Shown: positions 1 to 4,708, counted from the first letter of the stretch. The stretch is 5,235 bases of DNA from Dokdonella_A sp036518555 (GCF_036518555.1 NZ_DATDMY010000158.1:1-5235); one strand, 5' to 3'. The notes: generated by a model from the letters alone, not told the origin. Translations and numbers: made by a program.

Positions 1-652
1 CTATCCCGTCGACGACGGCGTGTTCAGCATCTCGCTGAGCTTCCCCGGCGCGTTCACCGGCACCCAGCTGTACCTGCAGGTGTCGGTCGAGGGGATACCG
101 ATGCTGCCGCGCCAGCCGGTCGCCACGACGCCGGTGGCGCAGTTCACGCTGAGCGGCAGCACCGGCCCGGCGGGCGGCGATCTCGCCGGCACCTACCCCG
201 ATCCGGCGATCGCCTCGGGCGCCGTCACGAACGCCAAGCTCGCTGCCAACGCCGTATCCAATTCGAAGATCGCCGACAGTGCGGTCACGGCCAGCAAGAT
301 CGCGACGGGCGCGGTCGGATCGTCCGAGATCGCCAATGGCGCGGTCGGCACCTCGCAGATCGCCGGCGACAGCATCACCCGCAGCAAGATCGCGGGCGGC
401 TACTCGAACGGGGCGATCGCGGTCGCGGTCGGCGCGCACGCGTGCAACGACTACAACATCTCGGTACCAGGGGTGCAGGCCGGCGACATTCCGATCTTCG
501 CGACGCAGGCAGGTGCCACGTTGCCGGCCGGCCTGGTCGCCACCGCCCTGAACGCGCCCGCCGCCGACACGGTGAAACTGCGCGTCTGCAATACGACCGC
601 CGCCACGGTCAGCTCCGGCAACCTGCCGGTCTACGTCATCACCTTGCGCTGA
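1..652 (+). CDS. Decapeptide-repeat surface / tail-fibre-like protein, 3' part
   Basis: The gene enters open at the left edge (first full codon at base 2) and ends at TGA 650-652, so about 216 C-terminal residues are visible and the true start lies upstream. Three parts can be seen. Visible residues 1-71 end in an LPRQPVATTPVAQF stretch and a GGDLAGTYPDPAIASGAV stretch, which resemble the segments preceding repeats in many secreted or phage-tail-like proteins. Residues 72-131 are six tandem decapeptides of the pattern xGAVTxSKIA, the last one diverged to GDSITRSKIA. Residues 132-216 form a beta-rich module with two cysteines and a terminal PVYVITLR strand. Such repeats are known from extracellular fibrous or adhesin-like proteins and phage tail proteins; the particular role here is inferred. 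The GTG at base 20 is an internal codon, not a start. No catalytic motif is visible, and any signal peptide would be outside the window. Confidence 0.8.
   Translation, partial: YPVDDGVFSISLSFPGAFTGTQLYLQVSVEGIPMLPRQPVATTPVAQFTLSGSTGPAGGDLAGTYPDPAIASGAVTNAKLAANAVSNSKIADSAVTASKIATGAVGSSEIANGAVGTSQIAGDSITRSKIAGGYSNGAIAVAVGAHACNDYNISVPGVQAGDIPIFATQAGATLPAGLVATALNAPAADTVKLRVCNTTAATVSSGNLPVYVITLR
215..394 (+). repeat. Six tandem 30-bp units encoding AVT-x-SKIA decapeptides
   Basis: Six in-frame 30-base units lie back to back inside the left-edge gene. Their translations are SGAVTNAKLA, ANAVSNSKIA, DSAVTASKIA, TGAVGSSEIA, NGAVGTSQIA and GDSITRSKIA. The protein pattern (hydrophobic A-V, polar T/S, K/E/Q-I/L-A) is conserved better than the DNA, which argues for selection on the protein rather than recent DNA duplication. 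In related proteins such repeats are thought to form an elongated trimeric or beta-helical stalk. Confidence 0.85.
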
Positions 653-670
653 CCCGGCGGCCTCCCGGGT
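652..670 (+). terminator. Possible weak terminator hairpin after the repeat-protein gene
   Basis: ACCCGG at 652-657 pairs perfectly with CCGGGT at 665-670 around a 7-base loop, starting at the last base of the stop codon. There is no following T tract, so it is at best a weak or Rho-assisted stop. Confidence 0.3.
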
Positions 671-737
671 TCGCGCACCGCGCCATCGCGTGCGTCCGCG
701 GGGCAACACGTGCCTGGGGAACCTGCCGCCCCGACCC

Positions 738-746
738 TGCTAGAAT
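738..746 (+). promoter_or_regulatory. Extended -10 promoter candidate for cysteine dioxygenase
   Basis: The sequence TGCTAGAAT matches an extended -10 element (TGn followed by TAGAAT, five of six matches to TATAAT). No good -35 hexamer is seen 16-18 bases upstream, as is common for extended -10 promoters. Transcription would begin near base 753, leaving a very short leader before the ATG at 762. Confidence 0.45.
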
Positions 747-761
747 CCGTGCACGCCCACG

Positions 762-1361
762 ATGTCCGGTTCTGCTGCCCTCATGCTCTCGCTCGAATTC
801 CCCGGCGCCCGCCAGCTCATCGCCGCGATCGACGCGGCCGTGCAACTGCCCGACGAGGGCGCGACGACCGACGCGCTGCGCCATGCGCTGTGCCGGATGA
901 TCCGCGACCCGAACGTGCAGCTTCCCGCGTGCGTCTACGAGCGCGAGGACGACCACTATGCGCGCCGGGAGCTTTATCGCAGCGAGGAGCACGGCTACAG
1001 CGTCGTCGCGATGACCTGGGGCCCGGGCCAGGGCACGCCGATCCACGATCACGCGGGCCAGTGGTGCGTCGAGGGCGTATGGCAGGGCTTCCTCGAGATC
1101 ACGCCGTACGAACTCGTCGAATCGCGCGACGGTCAATATCGCTTCGAACCGCGCGGCACGATGAATGCGGGCGCCGGCTCCGCAGGCAGCCTGATTCCGC
1201 CGCACGAGTACCACACGATCATGAATCCGAGCGACGACGCCAACGCGGTGTCGCTGCATATTTACCGGCGCTCGCTCGAAAACTGCCTCAAGTTCTACCC
1301 GACCGGGGCCGGCTGGTACCGCTGCGATGCGTGCCAGCTCGCGCTCGATGCCACCCACTGA
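762..1361 (+). CDS. Cysteine dioxygenase type I (cupin thiol dioxygenase)
   Basis: A 199-residue protein of typical length for this family. It should oxidise L-cysteine with O2 to cysteine sulfinate in the cytoplasm, using mononuclear Fe(II), the first step of cysteine catabolism toward hypotaurine/taurine or pyruvate and sulfite. The cupin signature GPGQGTPIHDHAGQWCVEG starts near residue 87. By hand alignment to rat CDO (numbers recalled), the iron ligands are His95, His97 and His151; His166 and Tyr168 match His155 and Tyr157 of the SLHxY motif; Arg68 in YAR matches the substrate-carboxylate Arg60; and Cys102 matches Cys93 of the Cys-Tyr cofactor. The Arg points to cysteine rather than 3-mercaptopropionate as substrate. 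No clear Shine-Dalgarno precedes ATG 762; Met8 at 783 is an alternative start. It appears monocistronic, with a tRNA gene 51 bases downstream, and no sulfinate-processing partner is in the window. Confidence 0.93.
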   Translation: MSGSAALMLSLEFPGARQLIAAIDAAVQLPDEGATTDALRHALCRMIRDPNVQLPACVYEREDDHYARRELYRSEEHGYSVVAMTWGPGQGTPIHDHAGQWCVEGVWQGFLEITPYELVESRDGQYRFEPRGTMNAGAGSAGSLIPPHEYHTIMNPSDDANAVSLHIYRRSLENCLKFYPTGAGWYRCDACQLALDATH

Positions 1362-1372
1362 CGGCTTTGCCG

Positions 1373-1378
1373 TATACT
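1373..1378 (+). promoter_or_regulatory. -10 box of the tRNA-Leu promoter
   Basis: TATACT (five of six consensus matches) lies just after the dioxygenase stop codon and 34 bases before the mature tRNA 5' end. It is followed by a GC-only discriminator (GCGCG), typical of stringently controlled stable-RNA promoters. The -35 region would fall in the last dioxygenase codons and shows no good match. Confidence 0.5.
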
Positions 1379-1386
1379 GCGCGACC

Positions 1387-1405
1387 CCGCGCGGCGCTCG
1401 CGCGG
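1387..1405 (+). other. GC-only hairpin in the tRNA 5' leader
   Basis: CCGCGCG (1387-1393) pairs perfectly with CGCGCGG (1399-1405) around a 5-base loop. It lies between the tRNA -10 box and the tRNA 5' end, so it would be part of the precursor leader. It could also act as a T-less 3' end for the dioxygenase message. Both roles are inferred. Confidence 0.45.
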
Positions 1406-1412
1406 TGCCCGT

Positions 1413-1496
1413 GCCGAAGTGGCGGAATCGGTAGACGCAGCGGACTCAAAATCCGCCGCCCTTAAAAGCGTGTGGGTTCGAGTCCCACCTTCGGCA
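1413..1496 (+). tRNA. tRNA-Leu (anticodon CAA)
   Basis: A complete class II cloverleaf that decodes UUG leucine codons. The acceptor stem pairs GCCGAAG (1413-1419) with CTTCGGC (1489-1495), followed by discriminator A1496. The D arm GCG/CGC spans 1422-1438. The anticodon stem GCGGA/TCCGC (1440-1444, 1452-1456) encloses CTCAAAA, placing CAA at 1447-1449. A long variable arm of about 15 bases (1457-1471) identifies leucine. The T arm GTGGG-TTCGAGT-CCCAC spans 1472-1488. The bases after the discriminator are TGA, so CCA is not encoded and must be added by tRNA nucleotidyltransferase. The tRNA has its own -10 box upstream and an intrinsic terminator downstream. tRNA-Leu genes are common integration sites, but no repeat of its 3' end is visible in the window. 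Confidence 0.97.
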
Positions 1497-1552
1497 TGAC
1501 CCGCCCGTTTCAGTGCGTCCCGGTGCGTCTCGTACGTACGGGGACGGCTCGC

Positions 1553-1575
1553 AAGCCCGCCGATGCGGGTTTTTT
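1553..1575 (+). terminator. Intrinsic terminator of the tRNA-Leu unit
   Basis: CCCGC (1556-1560) pairs with GCGGG (1565-1569) around CGAT. The stem is extended by a G-T and two A-T pairs with the flanking AAG and the start of the T run, and six T residues follow (1570-1575). It lies 57 bases after the tRNA and gives a short 3' trailer to be trimmed. Confidence 0.85.
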
Positions 1576-1949
1576 CGTGCCTGGATGCGTGGCCGTCGCG
1601 CATCGGTAGGTTCCGCGGCGCGATTCTCGAGGACGTCCGGGCGAGCGACCGACCCATGCCGACATCGCGCCCGCCCTGCACGGATGCGAACACACGTCGT
1701 CGTCCCTCGCCGGCGTCGTCATCGAGGCACGCGCTTCGCGACGGGCGCCGAAGCCTTCGCACGACTCCAACGACGTCCTCGGCGACCCGATCCCGCGAGC
1801 TGCGAAACGACGTGGGCGTACGCAGATCCGTCATGCATGGATCACGGAAAATTGGGATGAATCCGCGCTGTCGACTTCCGGAACATGTTCACGCGGTGGC
1901 ACGTGCGCGAGGTCCACGCTGACTCCACCTCGCGACTCGCGAGGCCAAC
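1576..1949 (+). other. Long intergenic stretch, no convincing gene
   Basis: About 370 bases lie between the tRNA terminator and the ribosome binding site of the Gly/Gln-rich gene. Open frames exist on both strands but translate into Arg/Ser/Pro/Thr-rich text without a Shine-Dalgarno, as expected by chance in GC-rich DNA. The segment around 1831-1862 is less GC-rich and probably holds the promoter of the next gene, but I cannot fix its -35 and -10. Small palindromes occur at 1881-1890 (GAACATGTTC), 1899-1906 (GCACGTGC) and 1928-1944. Confidence 0.6.
1928..1944 (+). promoter_or_regulatory. Palindrome / leader hairpin before the Gly-Gln gene
   Basis: CCTCGCGA and TCGCGAGG form a perfect 8-bp inverted repeat about a central C. 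In RNA this gives a 6-bp stem with a 5-base loop (GACTC), ending 6 bases before the AGGAG ribosome binding site. It could be an operator in DNA or a structure affecting translation initiation or mRNA stability; the sequence alone does not decide. Confidence 0.4.
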
Positions 1950-1950
1950 G

Positions 1951-1955
1951 AGGAG
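1951..1955 (+). promoter_or_regulatory. Ribosome binding site of the Gly-Gln gene
   Basis: AGGAG lies six bases before the ATG at 1962. It is one of the best Shine-Dalgarno sites in the window and the main support that this low-complexity frame is translated. Confidence 0.8.
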
Positions 1956-1961
1956 AACGGC

Positions 1962-2144
1962 ATGGGTCAGCAGAACAATCCGCAGCAAGGCCAACAGGGC
2001 AACCAGCAGGGCGGCGGCCAAGGTGGCGGCGGTCAGGGCGGCGGTCAGGGCAGCGGCGGCCAGGGTGGTGGCGGCCAGCAGGGTGGAGGCAACGAGCGGC
2101 AGGGCCAGGAAGGCGGTCGCTCTGGTCAGGACAGCAACCGCTGA
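1962..2144 (+). CDS. Small Gly/Gln-rich low-complexity protein
   Basis: A 60-residue protein with no recognised domain, almost entirely Gly and Gln. Residues 1-17 are Gln/Asn-rich (MGQQNNPQQGQQGNQQ), residues 18-43 are GGGQ/GGGGQ units interrupted by one Ser, and the tail is charged (NERQGQEGGRSGQDSNR). There is no signal peptide, membrane segment or cysteine, so it should be a soluble, disordered protein. The DNA consists of imperfect GGYGGYCAG units prone to length change. A strong AGGAG site six bases before ATG 1962 supports the start. A 13-bp hairpin follows the stop at 2142-2144. Similar short Gly/Gln-rich proteins are seen in proteobacterial genomes, often without known function; a stress or desiccation role is only a guess. 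Confidence 0.75.
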   Translation: MGQQNNPQQGQQGNQQGGGQGGGGQGGGQGSGGQGGGGQQGGGNERQGQEGGRSGQDSNR

Positions 2145-2151
2145 CTGATCG

Positions 2152-2180
2152 TCGAGGGAGGCGGGCTCCGCCTCCCTCGA
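2152..2180. terminator. Shared bidirectional terminator hairpin
   Basis: TCGAGGGAGGCGG (2152-2164) pairs perfectly over 13 bp with 2168-2180 around a 3-base loop. It sits exactly between the convergent stops of the Gly/Gln gene (2144) and the DUF2188 gene (2181). No T tract follows on either strand, so it may work as a stability hairpin or Rho-dependent pause as much as a classical terminator. Confidence 0.75.
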
Positions 2181-2429
2181 TCACTCGCCGACATGGGCCG
2201 GGGACGTGTCGGGTCCGTAGGCGTACTCGGCCTCGATCGCACCGTCCTCGCAATGCACGACGAGTCGAGCCTCGCGTCCATCTTCGTGCAGGCGCGTGGC
2301 GCGCATGCGTCCCGCCATCTCCGCCTCGTCCTTGGTCTCGAAGGCGCCAATGGACGCGCCGCCGTCCTCCTCCACGTGCCAGCGACCGTCTCCTTTCCGA
2401 TGCACGAGGTGCATCACGTAGTGGTTCAT
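2181..2429 (-). CDS. DUF2188 domain-containing small protein
   Basis: An 82-residue soluble protein covering almost the entire DUF2188 family pattern: an N-terminal strand with basic residues, W17-H-V, a TKDEAEMAGRMRA helix with T32 and A36 at the usual places, then a RLVVHCEDGAI strand-turn (LVVH 56-59, DG 62-63) and the closing YAYGPD. DUF2188 proteins are small and widespread, with no established biochemical role. I chose the ATG at 2427-2429 because AAGGAG lies seven bases upstream; a longer frame to 2534 adds an Arg-rich extension that overlaps the neighbour and has no such signal. The gene starts 20 bases after the stop of the 103-residue gene on the same strand, so the two are probably co-transcribed. 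A hairpin follows the stop directly. Confidence 0.85.
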   Translation of the reverse strand: MNHYVMHLVHRKGDGRWHVEEDGGASIGAFETKDEAEMAGRMRATRLHEDGREARLVVHCEDGAIEAEYAYGPDTSPAHVGE

Positions 2430-2436
2430 CGTTCTT

Positions 2437-2442
2437 CTCCTT
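2437..2442 (-). promoter_or_regulatory. Ribosome binding site of the DUF2188 gene
   Basis: On the minus strand AAGGAG stands seven bases before the ATG at 2429. It decides the short start over the upstream in-frame Met at 2534. Confidence 0.8.
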
Positions 2443-2449
2443 CGTGCGT

Positions 2450-2761
2450 CTAGTGGGCGCCAGCGGTAAACGCTGTCTGTGCAAGCTCGAGGTACGCCGC
2501 CCCGGCGACGACGCGGAGATCGCGAAGACCGCAACCCGCGAGCTCGTCGATGACCGTGCGCGCCACGCGCGCACCGTGCTCGACGCCGAAGCCGAAATCG
2601 ACGTAGACGTCGATCCAGATGAAGCCTTGCGGCGACGCGGTCGCACGTTCGAAGCGGAACTCGGTGGTTTGGCGCGGCAGGAACTGCGCGACCGCTTCAT
2701 TCTCGTCGACCTCCACGGTGGCGACGACGGTCCAACTGCCGTTGGGCACGGACATGTTCAT
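2450..2761 (-). CDS. Conserved-looking hypothetical alpha/beta protein
   Basis: A 103-residue soluble protein I do not recognise. Its composition is that of a real protein: alternating strands (SWTVVATVEVD near 9-19, FRFERA near 35-40, FIWIDVYVDFGFG near 47-59), one amphipathic helix (HGARVARTVIDELAG near 62-76) and a final strand with a short helix (RVVAGAAYLELAQ). The order suggests a small ferredoxin-like alpha/beta sandwich, which is inference only. There is one cysteine (77) and no signal peptide or membrane segment. ATG 2761 and the Met two codons later (2755) are both possible; neither has a strong Shine-Dalgarno, only a weak GGAAA. It lies 20 bases upstream of the DUF2188 gene and probably heads a two-gene operon, so the two proteins may act together. 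Confidence 0.7.
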   Translation of the reverse strand: MNMSVPNGSWTVVATVEVDENEAVAQFLPRQTTEFRFERATASPQGFIWIDVYVDFGFGVEHGARVARTVIDELAGCGLRDLRVVAGAAYLELAQTAFTAGAH

Positions 2762-2949
2762 GGCTGGGTTTCCAGAAGGCCCGCTGGATCAGGTCGGGCG
2801 GCGCTTTCGACTACCGGGGCACGAGCTGACTGTCGTAGCTCATCGTGCGCGATGGAACCCGTGATCGGGACGCCCCATCGCTTCGCGCCGAGGCAGGAGA
2901 GGTGATGCGAAGACCATACGCGCGAATGCGTGAAGAAAAAGTAACCAAA

Positions 2950-2990
2950 CGTGCATCCGTGACATCTTTCCCATGCACGGTGACATTTGT
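2950..2990. promoter_or_regulatory. Operator-like GTGACAT repeats within an inverted repeat
   Basis: GTGACAT occurs at 2959-2965 and 2980-2986, exactly 21 bases (two helical turns) apart, each followed by a T-rich tract (pattern GTGACATnTnTnC). CGTGCAT (2950-2956) and ATGCACG (2973-2979) also form a 7-bp inverted repeat across the first copy. The block sits in the most AT-rich part of the region. It may be a binding site for a regulator of the downstream minus-strand operon. Confidence 0.4.
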
Positions 2991-3140
2991 ACCGATACGC
3001 ATCTCATTGGCATGGCGCAACCCCGCCGCGTCGCGGAACGACGCGGTCGCCGTGTCATGGATCCCTCTCGGGCCGTCCCCTCCGCGCCGACATCGCCCCA
3101 AGATTCGGCTCCTGCGAAGCGCGTCGTCGCGGCGATCGCC

Positions 3141-3176
3141 GCGCGACCGTGCGCGTGAACGCGGCACGGTCCGCGC
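3141..3176 (-). terminator. Bulged hairpin after the hemerythrin gene
   Basis: GCGCGACCGTGC (3141-3152) pairs with 3164-3176 over 12 bp with one bulged C, and the loop itself can fold as GCG-TGAA-CGC. It starts 12 bases past the hemerythrin stop on the minus strand. There is no T tract, so it is a putative mRNA 3' end or stability structure rather than a textbook intrinsic terminator. Confidence 0.5.
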
Positions 3177-3188
3177 GGCGGCTGACGG

Positions 3189-3641
3189 TCATGCCAGCAG
3201 TTGCTGCTTGCGCGCCTCGAGCTGCTCGCCGAGCTCGGCGAGTTCCTGCCTCGACAGCAGCTTCTTCGCGCGCGGGAACATCTCCTTCTCTTCCTCGTCG
3301 GCGTGGTGCTCGACGAGTTCCTTGAGCACCTTCGCTCGGCCGCTGAACTGTTCGCTGCCGGCATCGGTGCCGAGCAGGTCCGGCAGCACGAGTTCGCCCG
3401 CGGCGCGGTGTTCCTCGAGGGCTTCGAAATACATCTTGTCGTCGTCGCTCTTCTCGCCGGCCTGCTTGAACGCGGGGTAGAAGATCTCCTCTTCGATCGT
3501 CGTGTGCGCCTCGAGCATCGCGGCGATCCTTTCGACGAGCGCAGTGCGCTTCTTGAGTGCGCGCGTGGTCGTCGATTCCAGCTCCGCGAGCAGCGCGCGG
3601 ACTTCGTCGTGGTCGTTCTTGAGCAGCTTGATCGCATCCAT
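3189..3641 (-). CDS. Hemerythrin HHE-domain protein
   Basis: A 150-residue cytoplasmic four-helix-bundle protein expected to bind a di-iron centre. Family roles include O2 or NO sensing, iron handling and oxidative or nitrosative defence; the exact role here is unknown. Candidate ligands are spaced as in a duplicated HHE domain: H11 (NDHDEVR), H46 and E50 (HTTIEEE), H78 (LEEHRAAG), and H112/H113 with E116/E117 (EHHADEEEKEMFP). The C-terminus (about 125-149) is a charged helix of coiled-coil type (LSRQELAELGEQLEARKQQ). Start: ATG 3639-3641, preceded at seven bases by AGGAGG; an in-frame Met 11 codons upstream (3674) would place that site inside the gene and is less likely. It is flanked by gaps of 283 and 427 bases, so it is likely monocistronic, and a hairpin follows the stop. 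Confidence 0.92.
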   Translation of the reverse strand: MDAIKLLKNDHDEVRALLAELESTTTRALKKRTALVERIAAMLEAHTTIEEEIFYPAFKQAGEKSDDDKMYFEALEEHRAAGELVLPDLLGTDAGSEQFSGRAKVLKELVEHHADEEEKEMFPRAKKLLSRQELAELGEQLEARKQQLLA

Positions 3642-3648
3642 CGGGTTT

Positions 3649-3654
3649 CCTCCT
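3649..3654 (-). promoter_or_regulatory. Ribosome binding site of the hemerythrin gene
   Basis: A perfect AGGAGG on the minus strand, seven bases before ATG 3641, fixes the start and suggests efficient translation. Confidence 0.85.
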
Positions 3655-3924
3655 GCATACGGGTGGGCGGGCATGTGCCTGCGTCGACGGTCGGCGTGCC
3701 GATCGGAGTCACCGTCGTCGTGCCGGCGACCGGACCGTGCTCGCCATGTGGCGCGCGAATGGGACGGCGACGGGCGCGATCGCGGGCGTCAGGTCGAGCG
3801 TGCGTCGTGCGACGCGTGCCGAGCCGTTCGACGGCGGCGTGAGCATGCCCATCGCGCTCGCACCGACGCCTGAACCGTCGGGCATGCGCGACAGGCGGCG
3901 TTCACTCGGTGCCGCTGGGCGTGC

Positions 3925-4179
3925 TCATGCGCTACGTCGCGCGAGCGGCCGACCGAGGGGGAAGCGCAGGAGCGATCGGCCGGCGCGCTGCTTCCAGCCG
4001 TCGACGTCGATCCAGACGTGCTCGCCGTGGCCGGCGCCGATCGCCGACCGCGTGTAGTACACGCGCCCCTGCTCGACGCGGTCGACGATCGCACATTGCC
4101 AGGTGCGGCTGCGCGGATAGCGGAACCAGATGACATCCCCCGTGCGGGGCTCCAGGCGCGGATCTCGATGCGTATTCAT
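3925..4179 (-). CDS. Small basic hypothetical protein, possible beta-barrel
   Basis: An 84-residue protein I do not recognise. The centre reads like a small beta-barrel of SH3/Tudor type: GDVIWFRYP (14-22), a TWQCAIVDRVEQGRVYYTR hairpin (26-44), HVWIDVDGW (54-62) and a basic C-terminus (KQRAGRSLLRFPLGRPLARR). The fold is inferred from strand and turn pattern alone. There is one cysteine and no signal peptide or membrane segment. The start is uncertain: ATG 4179 begins the protein-like part but lacks a Shine-Dalgarno, and a GTG at 4245 would add 22 residues of less convincing sequence. Long Arg-rich frames on the same strand here are chance readings. The positive charge would fit nucleic acid binding, as a guess. 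Confidence 0.55.
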   Translation of the reverse strand: MNTHRDPRLEPRTGDVIWFRYPRSRTWQCAIVDRVEQGRVYYTRSAIGAGHGEHVWIDVDGWKQRAGRSLLRFPLGRPLARRSA

Positions 4180-4250
4180 GCGGGCAACGATCGCGCGCGC
4201 ATGTCGCGCAGGCTGAGACGTCGCGATCGATGATCGGCGTAACACCGCCT

Positions 4251-4314
4251 CTGCGGCTCGACGCGCCGGCTGGCACGGAGATGCCGCCGCCGACGACGCG
4301 CATGCGAGCCGCAG
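4251..4314. repeat. 10-bp perfect inverted repeat in the intergenic gap
   Basis: CTGCGGCTCG (4251-4260) is the exact reverse complement of CGAGCCGCAG (4305-4314), separated by 44 bases. It lies between the 106-residue gene stop (4321) and the 84-residue gene start (4179) on the minus strand. It may be an mRNA 3'-end stem or a regulatory site for the downstream gene. Confidence 0.5.
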
Positions 4315-4320
4315 GCACGC

Positions 4321-4641
4321 TCACGCGGGGCGGCAGGCGTCCTGCCAGTTCACGAGGATGCCGATCGCCGCGAGCCGCGGTGCGACACTCGCGCGCAGAT
4401 CGTCGGCGATGTCGTCCATGCCGATGCCGGGCGAATAGATGCCGACGATCTCGTCCATCGCGTGGTCGGCGGCATACGCGGCCGGTTGCGCGAACACGTT
4501 GCCCTCCGGATCGATGAACACGGTCGTCGGCACACGGAATGCCGCAACGGCCTTCGCGGCTTCCTCCGCGAGACGCTCCGGTTCCGCGAACATACGCCCC
4601 AGCTCGCGTGGGGAGATCAGTGAGTCGAACATGTCGTACAT
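4321..4641 (-). CDS. Hypothetical soluble acidic protein, 106 residues
   Basis: I do not recognise this protein, but its composition is well ordered. Residues 5-34 form a helical segment (SPRELGRMFAEPERLAEEAAKAVAAF read in part), 35-50 a PTTVFIDPEGNVF strand-turn-strand, 51-68 an Ala-rich helix with HAMDEIVGIY, and 70-98 GIGMDDIADDLRASVAPRL ending in GILVNWQDAC. It is net acidic, with one cysteine near the end and no signal peptide or membrane segment. Met1 (4641) and Met4 (4632) are both possible; only a weak GGAA is seen upstream of Met1. It stands alone: 308 bases from the upstream gene and 141 from the downstream one. An AT-rich palindrome (4709-4723) lies 68 bases upstream and may belong to its control region. 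Function cannot be assigned. Confidence 0.65.
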   Translation of the reverse strand: MYDMFDSLISPRELGRMFAEPERLAEEAAKAVAAFRVPTTVFIDPEGNVFAQPAAYAADHAMDEIVGIYSPGIGMDDIADDLRASVAPRLAAIGILVNWQDACRPA

Positions 4642-4708
4642 GAGTGGTTCCGCACGTCACAGCAGGTTCGGGGCGCAGAACGTAGCGAGCGTGCCGGTGC
4701 CCCGCAAC

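Larger units (their letters stand above)
2762..3188 (-). other. Long intergenic region upstream of the two-gene operon
   Basis: About 430 bases between the hemerythrin stop and the 103-residue gene start. No frame on either strand has both a ribosome binding site and protein-like composition; the best minus candidate (2811-3002, 63 codons) lacks both. The region contains a bulged hairpin next to the hemerythrin stop (3141-3176) and a markedly AT-richer part (about 2930-3010) with a repeated GTGACAT motif. That part is the likely promoter and control region for the minus-strand operon. A precise -35/-10 pair cannot be fixed. Confidence 0.55.

Noticed and set aside
215..394. Reading the six 30-bp units as a CRISPR-like or satellite repeat
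   Set aside because: The units are in frame, adjacent without spacers and conserved at protein level, so they are coding repeats.
1472..1496. tRNA 3' end as an integrated-element attachment site
   Set aside because: tRNA-Leu genes often serve this role, but no second copy of the 3' end and no integrase are visible in the window.
1831..2700. 289-codon minus-strand frame covering the Gly/Gln gene and the DUF2188 gene
   Set aside because: Arg/Ser-rich low-quality translation; it conflicts with the DUF2188 gene, which has family motifs and a ribosome site.
2811..3002. 63-codon minus-strand frame in the long intergenic region
   Set aside because: No ribosome binding site and no protein-like second half; the repeated GTGACAT elements at its start are better explained as regulatory.
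2840..3712. 290-codon minus-strand frame overlapping the hemerythrin gene
   Set aside because: It is a shifted reading of the hemerythrin coding sequence, giving Arg/Ser-rich text; the HHE frame is clearly the real one.
3842..3888. GCATGCCC / GGGCATGC inverted repeat in the gap right of the hemerythrin gene
   Set aside because: An 8-bp match over a 29-base loop in GC-rich DNA is close to chance and has no positional support.
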